Made by a program: the position numbers and the translations under genes
Assembly (NCBI GenBank): GCA_017612755.1
Contig: JAGAFH010000142.1
Coordinates: 1 to 13,002, forward strand
DNA length: 13,002 nt
Source: Clostridiales bacterium
GTDB lineage: Bacteria > Bacillota > Clostridia > Saccharofermentanales > Saccharofermentanaceae
Direction of reading: 5' to 3'
Notes under the pieces: model-generated
The model's database searches: none
Told to the model about the DNA's origin: nothing
The model's input: only the letters and a program-made list of their open reading frames with translations
In this document: piece by piece, positions 1 through 5,918 of the stretch
Layout of the letters: every line of letters starts with the position of its first letter
Numbering within the stretch: position 1 is the first letter of the stretch

Positions 1-138
1 AAGGGCGATACGGCTAACAACGCTTCCAAGTATGCAACACTTGAGACAGGCGCTGTTGTTAAGGTTCCTCTCTTCGTTAACCAGAACGAGAAGATCCGTG
101 TTGATACAAGAACAGGAGAATATCTCGAAAGAGCATAA
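1..138 (+). CDS. efp: Elongation factor P, C-terminal fragment (5' end outside window)
   Basis: This is the last 45 codons of elongation factor P, read in frame from base 1 and ending at TAA. EF-P binds the ribosome between the P and E sites and relieves stalling at consecutive prolines. The visible part is the C-terminal OB-fold (domain III), recognisable by the near-invariant segments [22 protein letters not shown] and the terminal LERA. The modified loop residue lies in domain I and is not in the window, so its type cannot be judged. A strong terminator follows 13 bases after the stop, so efp is probably the last gene of its own transcript. The identification is firm; only the start is missing. 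Confidence 0.95.
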   Translation, partial: KGDTANNASKYATLETGAVVKVPLFVNQNEKIRVDTRTGEYLERA

Positions 139-151
139 TTTCAAATCTTAC

Positions 152-190
152 GGATACCCGGCAGATATCTGCCGGGATATCCTTTTTATT
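152..190 (+). terminator. Intrinsic terminator downstream of efp
   Basis: A perfect 20-base inverted repeat (157-176, CCCGGCAGATATCTGCCGGG) is lengthened by GGATA/TATCC arms (152-156 with 178-182, one bulged A at 177). It is followed directly by TTTTTATTT. This is a textbook rho-independent terminator placed just after the efp stop. It ends only 12 bases before the first possible start of the next gene, so either that gene's promoter lies inside efp or the train downstream depends partly on read-through. Confidence 0.88.
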
Positions 191-202
191 TGAGCGTACC
201 TT

Positions 203-607
203 ATGAATGAGAATAGCGTTTCCGAATCGATAAAAGGCGATCGATCGATGACACAGGGCTTTGTTGCCCAGTATGCCGCCGAAGCTGCAATGCAGATCGA
301 CGGTGTGGCTGAACTTGTGCCGTCCTTCGCGGTTGCGCTTAAAGAGAAGGCAGGAGTAGTCCACGAAGGCAAGGGTGTCAGGGTAGTTTTCGGACAGACC
401 AGGAACGACATCGCTTCCATAACGGTATATCCTGTCGTTTTTTTTGGAAAGATAATCCCTGAGGTGGCTTGGAATATCCAGGAACGGGTCAAGGAAGATG
501 TTGAGACTTTCACCGGACTTAACGTTGAATCGGTAGACGTATATGTCTGCGGCGTAAAGGAACCGGAAGAGGAAGAAGAAACAGACGGAGGTGAAGAAGA
601 TGAGTAA
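203..607 (+). CDS. Asp23/Gls24 family envelope stress response protein
   Basis: This encodes a 134-residue cytoplasmic protein of the Asp23/Gls24 (DUF322) family. Members are abundant envelope-associated proteins tethered to the membrane by AmaP in Staphylococcus; their biochemical role is poorly defined. The family core spans about residues 18-118: a helix with AAEAAMQIDGVAEL, an alternating strand region around residues 60-80, and the C-terminal VKEDVETFTGLNVESVDVYV. Residues 119-134 form a very acidic tail (EEEEE). The start at 203 has almost no ribosome binding site; an in-frame ATG at 248 is preceded by AAAAGG (232-237) and would remove 15 residues, so the N-terminus is uncertain. The 3' end overlaps amaP by 8 bases. 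The next two genes encode small membrane proteins of the same module, which supports the call. Confidence 0.85.
   Translation: MNENSVSESIKGDRSMTQGFVAQYAAEAAMQIDGVAELVPSFAVALKEKAGVVHEGKGVRVVFGQTRNDIASITVYPVVFFGKIIPEVAWNIQERVKEDVETFTGLNVESVDVYVCGVKEPEEEEETDGGEEDE
587..591 (+). promoter_or_regulatory. Ribosome binding site fixing the amaP start
   Basis: GGAGG lies 8 bases before ATG 600. The reading frame is open from a GTG at 591, but that codon overlaps this site and has none of its own, so ATG 600 is preferred. The site is inside the coding end of the Asp23-family gene, which implies translational coupling. Confidence 0.75.
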
Positions 608-1154
608 GTTTATGAGGGTATTGATGTTCATATACTCAGTATTTATCGCTGTATTATCTATTATCCTTCTCTATGCATTTATCGATGACGGTATCTTTGC
701 CGACATCCTTTCTCCTCTTGCATCCCTTGTTACCAATCCAGCTACAAAGTACGGCTATGTTGCGATCCTTATGGTGCTCCTTATAAGCGCCGTATTCGCC
801 ATTTCAAATATAATCATGACCGGAAGGCTCTACAGGACCAAACTCAGAAAGACAGATATCGGTTCCGTAGATATCGGTGCAGATGCTATCGAGAGTATCG
901 CCTTAAACTCAGCCAAGTCTGCCCAGGCAGGCATCAAGAGCGCCAAGGCCAGGGTTACATCTGCCAAGAACGGAGCCATAAAGGTCAATATCAGCGCTGT
1001 CCTTTATTCCAATGTGGAGATCCCTGCTTCCATGTCCAAGGTGCAGGATAAGGTCAAGAAGGACATCGAGAGATATACGGGCATCATCGTTGAGTCCGTA
1101 TTTGTAAAAGTAAGCAAGGTAGAGGCTATCGTAGCCAGGGTAGAAGGCAGATAA
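600..1154 (+). CDS. amaP: Alkaline shock response membrane anchor protein AmaP
   Basis: This encodes a 184-residue membrane protein. Two hydrophobic segments are clear: residues about 5-27 and about 52-75, separated by a short loop with acidic residues. They are followed by a basic stretch (RTKLRK) and a C-terminal cytoplasmic domain. In Staphylococcus, AmaP anchors Asp23 to the cell membrane. The C-terminal part (about 92-175) resembles the Asp23 domain itself: KVQDKVKKDIERYTGIIVES here against NIQERVKEDVETFTGLNVES in the upstream gene. A linker at 104-123 carries SAK three times (104, 114, 121). The gene overlaps the Asp23-family gene by 8 bases and is followed after 3 bases by the DUF2273 gene. 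Family assignment rests on topology, the Asp23-like domain and neighbourhood. Confidence 0.82.
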   Translation: MSKFMRVLMFIYSVFIAVLSIILLYAFIDDGIFADILSPLASLVTNPATKYGYVAILMVLLISAVFAISNIIMTGRLYRTKLRKTDIGSVDIGADAIESIALNSAKSAQAGIKSAKARVTSAKNGAIKVNISAVLYSNVEIPASMSKVQDKVKKDIERYTGIIVESVFVKVSKVEAIVARVEGR

Positions 1155-1157
1155 TCC

Positions 1158-1394
1158 ATGGAAAGACTGTTATCCAAGATATTCGAGAAACTCGAAAATA
1201 CCCATGCCGGAATACTCTGCGCCGCAGCTTTCTTTGTGGCAGGTATCCTCTTTTGTGTTTTCGGCTTTTTTAAAACACTATTTATCATATTATTCACGGT
1301 TGTCGGATTCTTCGTGGGCGCATTCCTTTTTAGTGATATGAGCCGCTTTAAGAAATTCCTCGACAGGATCCTTCCGCCAGGGAGGTTCAGATGA
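1158..1394 (+). CDS. DUF2273 small membrane protein
   Basis: This encodes a 78-residue protein with two predicted membrane segments (about residues 17-37 and 40-58) and a basic C-terminal end (residues 62-78, several K and R). Size, two-helix layout and position directly after amaP fit the DUF2273 family, which accompanies Asp23/AmaP genes in many Firmicutes. No catalytic motif is visible and its molecular role is unknown; a part in the same envelope complex is inferred from context. Its stop overlaps the nusB start as ATGA (1391-1394), indicating translational coupling. Confidence 0.78.
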   Translation: MERLLSKIFEKLENTHAGILCAAAFFVAGILFCVFGFFKTLFIILFTVVGFFVGAFLFSDMSRFKKFLDRILPPGRFR

Positions 1395-1789
1395 GCAGAA
1401 TAGAAACAAGGGAATCGGCAGTATTCTTTATCTATCAGTTTGATTTCAGGTCTGAGGACATCGATACCCAGATCAAGCTTTTCCTTAAGGAGAATCCTCA
1501 TGTTGAGGAAGATCTTGATTACTTTGACAAGACCGTAAGGGGAGTCATCGCATCAAGGGAAGAGCTGGATGAGAAGATCTCCGGGTTCCTTAAGAAGTGG
1601 ACCATCAACAGGATCCCCAAGCTGGACAAGGCTATCCTGGAGACTGCCTGCTTTGAGATATTGAACTTTGACGATATTCCCGTAAGCGTTTCCATAAATG
1701 AGGCCGTCAGGCTCAGTAAACGCTACGGTACGGATGATTCCTCATCCTATATAAACGGCGTGCTTTCCAGTTTCGAAAAGAGCCTTTGA
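1391..1789 (+). CDS. nusB: Transcription antitermination factor NusB
   Basis: This encodes a 132-residue all-helical RNA-binding protein. With NusE (S10), NusB binds boxA RNA and takes part in rRNA antitermination. Family hallmarks are the N-terminal RESAVFFIYQFDF (residues 7-19), KWTINRIPKLDKAILETACFEI (about 69-90) with the usual W..RI..LD.AIL pattern, and the C-terminal INEAVRLSKRYG (102-113) plus the conserved INGVLS near the end. Length is typical for the full family. The start is supported by GGAGG at 1381-1385, five bases before ATG, and by the ATGA overlap with the previous gene. In many Clostridia xseA and xseB follow nusB; here ispA starts after only 9 bases. Confidence 0.96.
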   Translation: MSRIETRESAVFFIYQFDFRSEDIDTQIKLFLKENPHVEEDLDYFDKTVRGVIASREELDEKISGFLKKWTINRIPKLDKAILETACFEILNFDDIPVSVSINEAVRLSKRYGTDDSSSYINGVLSSFEKSL

Positions 1790-1798
1790 GATTGCTTT

Positions 1799-2671
1799 AT
1801 GACAGATACTAAAGACATGATCGCAGAGGTGTGCTCCTGGATAGAGCCGGATCTTCAGAAGGTATTTCCTGATGAACTTTCTGATGACATAACGGTAAGA
1901 GCCTCTCTTTACAGCCTTCTTGCAGGCGGTAAGAGGATCAGGCCCTGTTTTATGTACCAGTCTGCCAGGATGCTGGGCATGGATCCCGATGAGATAAAGA
2001 TCTATGCAGTGGCTCTTGAGATGATCCACACCTATTCACTTATACATGATGATCTTCCTTCCATGGATAATGACGATCTTAGAAGGGGAATGCCTACCTG
2101 TCACAAAAAGTTCAGTGAAGGTATTGCCGTTCTCGCGGGGGATAATCTCCTCAACAGGGCATATGAACTTCTGTTCAGCGCAAAAGACCATAAAGCAGGC
2201 GCTTATATCGCAGGTCTTGCAGGTATCAATGGAATGATCGGCGGCCAGAGCATAGATATAGATTCCGAGGATAAGAAGATCTCTTTGGAAAGGCTTTATG
2301 AGCTTCAGAGAAAAAAGACGGGGGCCCTTCTGGAAGCTGCTATCTGTACTCCGTGTATCGTTGCCGGATGCCCGGATGATATCTTTGAGACCATGAAGCA
2401 GATTTCCCTTCATATAGGCCTTGCCTTCCAGATCAAGGATGATATCCTGGACGTTCTTTCAAACGAGGAGGAGCTGGGTAAATCCACAGGCAAGGATGAA
2501 AGGGACAATAAGCAGACCTTCGTTACTATGCTGGGACTTGAAGGAGCTAAGGAAAGACTTGATGAAGAGATCTCCGGCGCATATGATAAGATCTCTTATC
2601 TTAAGGAAAAAGGTTATGATACAGAGGGCTTTGCCGCCCTTACAAGGTTTATGGCGGAAAGGACTTTCTGA
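1799..2671 (+). CDS. ispA: Polyprenyl (farnesyl/geranylgeranyl) diphosphate synthase
   Basis: This encodes a 290-residue trans-prenyltransferase that condenses isopentenyl diphosphate with allylic diphosphates, probably giving farnesyl diphosphate for quinones, carrier lipid or other isoprenoids. Diagnostic motifs are GGKRIRP (43-49), the first aspartate-rich motif DDLPSMD (84-90, DDxxxxD type typical of bacterial short-chain enzymes), KKTGAL (172-177), GGQ (148-150) and the second aspartate-rich motif DDILD (214-218). All catalytic aspartates are present and length matches IspA. No strong ribosome binding site precedes ATG 1799, so translation may depend on coupling with nusB. It is followed by dxs, from the same isoprenoid pathway, after one base. 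Exact product chain length cannot be set from sequence alone. Confidence 0.94.
   Translation: MTDTKDMIAEVCSWIEPDLQKVFPDELSDDITVRASLYSLLAGGKRIRPCFMYQSARMLGMDPDEIKIYAVALEMIHTYSLIHDDLPSMDNDDLRRGMPTCHKKFSEGIAVLAGDNLLNRAYELLFSAKDHKAGAYIAGLAGINGMIGGQSIDIDSEDKKISLERLYELQRKKTGALLEAAICTPCIVAGCPDDIFETMKQISLHIGLAFQIKDDILDVLSNEEELGKSTGKDERDNKQTFVTMLGLEGAKERLDEEISGAYDKISYLKEKGYDTEGFAALTRFMAERTF
2658..2663 (+). promoter_or_regulatory. Ribosome binding site supporting the TTG start of dxs
   Basis: AAAGGA stands 9 bases before TTG 2673 and lies inside the last codons of ispA. The first in-frame ATG (2700) has no such site before it. The reading frame is open far upstream inside ispA, so this site decides the start. 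Confidence 0.65.
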
Positions 2672-2672
2672 T

Positions 2673-4547
2673 TTGGAATATAAGATACTTAAAAATGATA
2701 TGAGCCCGGAATATATAAAGTCCCTGTCTTTGGAAGACAAGGAACTTCTGTGTTCGGAACTTAGAGATAAGATAATCCATACTGTTTCCACAAACGGAGG
2801 ACATCTGGGATCGAACCTGGGTGCTGTTGAACTGACAGTAGCCCTTCTTTCTGTATTTGACTATACGAAGGATAAGATAGTATTTGACGTAGGACATCAG
2901 GCTTATTCATATAAGCTCATGACCGGCAGGTTCGACCGCTTTGATACATTAAGGCAGAAGGGCGGGGTCTCAGGCTTTCCCAGGATCTCCGAGAGCCCTT
3001 ATGATGCCTTTGATACGGGTCATTCCAGTACTTCCATCTCGGCAGCTCTCGGTATGGCCAGGGCCAGGGATCTTAAGGGGGAGGACAATTATGTGGTCGC
3101 CATCATTGGTGACGGCGCCATGACCGGAGGTCTGTCCTATGAAGCATTAAACGATCTGGGCCATTCCAGAAAGAAGATGCTGGTCATCTTAAATGACAAT
3201 GAGATGAGTATCGATAAGAACGTAGGAGGTATGTCCAAGTACCTTAAGAACCTGCGTATAAGCAGCGGATATCTTTCTGCCAAGAGAAACACTGAGAATT
3301 TCCTTACCAGGAATCTTCCTGTAATAGGAAAGCCCATCATGAAGATGATGCTTTCTGTTAAGAACTTCTTCAGGTTTGCAGTCAATAAGCAGCAGACATC
3401 CATGTTCGAGGACTTAGGTCTTGTGTATTACGGCCCCCGTGACGGCCATGACCTTAAGGGCCTTATAAAGCACCTGGATGCGGTGAAAGATATAAAAGGC
3501 CCGGTACTCCTTCATATCTGTACCAAGAAGGGAAAAGGATATAAGTTTGCGGAGGAAGAGCCTTCCAGCTATCACGGCGTAGGTCCTTTTGATATATCCA
3601 AGGGCGTAGTCAGCAGCGGAAAGCTTTCATATACCACTGCATTTGCCGGGGCCCTTACTGAACTGGCAACGAAAAATAAGAAGGTGCTGGGTATAAGTGC
3701 CGCCATGGCCCAGGGTACGGGAATGGATAAGTTCGCCTTTAAGTTCCCCGAAAGGTTCTTTGACTGCGGCATCGCTGAGGAGCATGCAGTTACTATGGCC
3801 GGAGGTCTGGCAGTTTCAGGCTTTATTCCCGTTGTGGCTATCTATTCATCATTCCTTCAGAGAGCATATGACCAGATCATCCACGACGTATGCTTTATGA
3901 ACCTTCATGTGGTCTTTGCCATAGACAGATCGGGATTTGTGGGTAATGACGGTCATACCCATAACGGTCTTCATGATATATCCTATCTTAATTCCATGCC
4001 CGGAATGACCGTCCTTTCTCCCAGGGATTATTCGGACCTTAAGAAATGTATGGACTATGCCATCAACAAGTGTGAAGGCCCTGTAGCCATCAGATATCCC
4101 AGGGGCAGTTCTGTTTTCGAGGAGGAAGGTCCTCTTTATACGGAAGCGGAAGATCTCTTTAAGCCTCATGTCCAGTCTGACCTTGGTGATGAATTTGCCA
4201 TTCTCTCTACAGGTTTCATCGCAGAACAGTGCCAGGATGCAGTCTTGAAGCTGTCTGAACTTGGTTTTAAAGGCAAGCACATTAATATTACTGCAGTAAA
4301 GCCTATGCCCTCTGAAGAGATCTATGAACTTACAAAGAATGTCAGATATGTATTTACTGTTGAGGAGGCCATCTTAAGCGGCGGTTTCGGTGAGAATCTC
4401 ATGGAACAGCTTAAGGGAAGGGACCTTAAGATCATTCCTTTCGGAGTTGAAGACCAGATGATCAGGGCCGGAACATATAAGGAACAGCTTGTTGACAGTA
4501 AACTTGATGCCGATTCTATCGTTTCAAGGATAAGATCAGTGTTATAA
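2673..4547 (+). CDS. dxs: 1-deoxy-D-xylulose-5-phosphate synthase
   Basis: This encodes the first enzyme of the MEP isoprenoid pathway: thiamine diphosphate-dependent condensation of pyruvate and glyceraldehyde 3-phosphate to DXP. From TTG 2673 the protein has 624 residues, close to the family norm. Visible elements are GGHLGSNLG (42-50), the thiamine diphosphate motif GDGAMTGG (147-154) through NDN (174-176), the catalytic glutamate in IAEEHAVT (E369, corresponding to AEQHAVT in E. coli), DRSGFVGNDGHTHNG (418-432) and RYPRG (474-478). The open frame extends back to 2421, but those codons overlap ispA and have no DXS character. The N-terminus from TTG aligns with other DXS starts. ATG 2700 is the alternative. 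No tlyA follows, unlike in many Clostridia. Confidence 0.96.
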   Translation: MEYKILKNDMSPEYIKSLSLEDKELLCSELRDKIIHTVSTNGGHLGSNLGAVELTVALLSVFDYTKDKIVFDVGHQAYSYKLMTGRFDRFDTLRQKGGVSGFPRISESPYDAFDTGHSSTSISAALGMARARDLKGEDNYVVAIIGDGAMTGGLSYEALNDLGHSRKKMLVILNDNEMSIDKNVGGMSKYLKNLRISSGYLSAKRNTENFLTRNLPVIGKPIMKMMLSVKNFFRFAVNKQQTSMFEDLGLVYYGPRDGHDLKGLIKHLDAVKDIKGPVLLHICTKKGKGYKFAEEEPSSYHGVGPFDISKGVVSSGKLSYTTAFAGALTELATKNKKVLGISAAMAQGTGMDKFAFKFPERFFDCGIAEEHAVTMAGGLAVSGFIPVVAIYSSFLQRAYDQIIHDVCFMNLHVVFAIDRSGFVGNDGHTHNGLHDISYLNSMPGMTVLSPRDYSDLKKCMDYAINKCEGPVAIRYPRGSSVFEEEGPLYTEAEDLFKPHVQSDLGDEFAILSTGFIAEQCQDAVLKLSELGFKGKHINITAVKPMPSEEIYELTKNVRYVFTVEEAILSGGFGENLMEQLKGRDLKIIPFGVEDQMIRAGTYKEQLVDSKLDADSIVSRIRSVL

Positions 4548-4568
4548 TTATATTTGACAGTTTTATTT

Positions 4569-4573
4569 GGAGG
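4569..4573 (+). promoter_or_regulatory. Ribosome binding site fixing the nadK start
   Basis: GGAGG is 7 bases before ATG 4581. A TTG at 4554 is in frame but has no binding site and would add nine residues that do not resemble an NAD kinase N-terminus. Confidence 0.75.
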
Positions 4574-4580
4574 TCGCTTC

Positions 4581-5456
4581 ATGAGATTCGGTATCTATTC
4601 TAATAACAGCCGTGATATCGGTTATGAGTCCGCTATGTCAGTATCGAGGATGCTGATGGACAAGGGATGTTCCGTTGTTTTCCCCGAGAGCTTTTCCGGT
4701 ACGGTCATAAAGGATGTGGAAGGGGTAGAGTTCGGATCCTTCGAAGGCTGCGACATGATCATCTCCATCGGCGGTGACGGTACTTTCCTTTCGGTCATCT
4801 CCGAATACAGGGATCTGGATATTCCTTTTATCGGTATAAATAAGGGTTCCATCGGTTTCCTTGCGGAGATCACGGAATTTCCCGTTGATGAGAAGATCGA
4901 TATGGTCTTAAACGGCGAATATGAGATCATGGAGAGATTTCAGCTTACATGCGAGCTCTATGATAAGGACGGAAGGCTCAAGGCTACGGATATCTGCCTG
5001 AACGACGTATCGGTACTCCGCGGATCAAAGCCCCATATCTTAAAGCTCAGCCTTTATATAAACGGTGAGAGGGTAGAGAAGTTCTACGGTGACGGTATCG
5101 TGGTAGCTACTCCTACCGGATCTACTGCATATACGCTTGCTGCAGGGGGACCCTTGATCATGCCCAATATGGATGTTATGCTCATATCTCCCATCTGTTC
5201 CCATACACTTCAGAATATGAGCTATGTGCTGGGACCTGAAAATGAAGTGGAGATCCATCTTCTTGATTTTGAATCATCGCCTATCGTATGCCCCGACGGA
5301 CGTGAGATGGGACCTTTAAAGCAGTATGACGTGCTCAAGATCAGAAGAAACGAGAATACGGTAAAGACCGTTAAGCTCAATACATCCGGGTTCTTCCAGA
5401 ATGTTAGAAAAAAGATAGTCGCAAGAGGAAGCTTCTATGAGAACGGACAAGAATGA
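4581..5456 (+). CDS. nadK: NAD kinase
   Basis: This encodes a 291-residue cytoplasmic enzyme that phosphorylates NAD to NADP at the 2' hydroxyl of the adenosine ribose, using ATP or polyphosphate. Motifs are the nucleotide-binding GGDGTFL (64-70, with the key aspartate D66), NDV (141-143) and the second conserved block GDGIVVATPTGSTAY (170-184), followed by the ISPICSHTL segment (202-210) found in bacterial NadK. Length and motif order are normal. The start is set by GGAGG at 4569-4573. The gene lies 33 bases after dxs and overlaps argR by 20 bases, so it is probably part of the same transcript. NADPH is used downstream by DXP reductoisomerase, though that link is only thematic. Confidence 0.95.
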   Translation: MRFGIYSNNSRDIGYESAMSVSRMLMDKGCSVVFPESFSGTVIKDVEGVEFGSFEGCDMIISIGGDGTFLSVISEYRDLDIPFIGINKGSIGFLAEITEFPVDEKIDMVLNGEYEIMERFQLTCELYDKDGRLKATDICLNDVSVLRGSKPHILKLSLYINGERVEKFYGDGIVVATPTGSTAYTLAAGGPLIMPNMDVMLISPICSHTLQNMSYVLGPENEVEIHLLDFESSPIVCPDGREMGPLKQYDVLKIRRNENTVKTVKLNTSGFFQNVRKKIVARGSFYENGQE

Positions 5457-5916
5457 CAGACAGGAACTTATATTAAGGCTTATCAAGGAGCATGATATAT
5501 CCACACAGGATGAACTTACTGCTCTTGTTAATTCAAAGGGATTTAACGTTACCCAGGCCACATGTTCCAGGGATATCAAGGAACTCGGGATCATAAAGGT
5601 GACCATGCCTAACAGAAATACAAAATATGCCGTTCTTGAAAGGACAGGTGACGTTGCTCCCGGAAGACTCCTGGCTGTTTTCTCCAACTGCCTTATCTCC
5701 TGTAAGAGCGCAATGAACATGGTAGTTATCAAGACTTTGCCCGGTATGGCCCAGGCGGCAGCTTCCGCTCTTGATTCCATGCATCTTTCCTCTGTAGTAG
5801 GTTCTATTGCCGGTGATGATACAGTATTTGTAGCGGCTCCCGGTATCGAAGAGGCGGAAGCTCTCGTTTCTACCATAGTCGACATGATGAATCCCGGATC
5901 CTCATCGGATGTCTGA
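5437..5916 (+). CDS. argR: Arginine repressor ArgR/AhrC
   Basis: This encodes a 159-residue arginine-responsive regulator that binds ARG boxes as a hexamer, repressing arginine biosynthesis and, in some Firmicutes, activating catabolism. The N-terminal winged helix-turn-helix (about 1-70) includes the recognition helix region TQATCSRDIKELG (39-51). The C-terminal oligomerisation and arginine-binding domain (about 80-150) carries the GDDT element (126-129) holding the ligand-contacting aspartates. AGAGGA at 5425-5430 supports ATG 5437. No arginine genes are in the window; its place between nadK and recN is the conserved clostridial order and probably reflects shared transcription, not shared function. 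Confidence 0.93.
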   Translation: MRTDKNDRQELILRLIKEHDISTQDELTALVNSKGFNVTQATCSRDIKELGIIKVTMPNRNTKYAVLERTGDVAPGRLLAVFSNCLISCKSAMNMVVIKTLPGMAQAAASALDSMHLSSVVGSIAGDDTVFVAAPGIEEAEALVSTIVDMMNPGSSSDV

Positions 5917-5918
5917 TC

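Noticed and set aside
139..202. Riboswitch or small RNA between efp and the Asp23-family gene
   Set aside because: The only structure is the terminator hairpin; there is no room for a ligand-binding fold.
239..250. Short CGAT repeat (GATCGATCGATG) near the second possible Asp23 start
   Set aside because: Only about three units, in coding sequence; too short to be a meaningful repeat.
77..631. A 184-codon minus-strand open frame opposite the Asp23-family gene
   Set aside because: It has no binding site or recognisable family, and it lies antisense to a well supported gene; it is a shadow of that gene's codon pattern.
2421..2672. N-terminal extension of dxs inside ispA
   Set aside because: These 84 codons are an open frame over the ispA coding end; they show no DXS similarity and would make the enzyme far longer than the family norm.
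4543..4559. TATAAT across the dxs stop and TTGACA at 4554-4559 as a nadK promoter
   Set aside because: TATAAT has no reasonable -35 upstream, and TTGACA has no -10 at the right distance (it would fall on the nadK start). A weak internal promoter is possible but unsupported.
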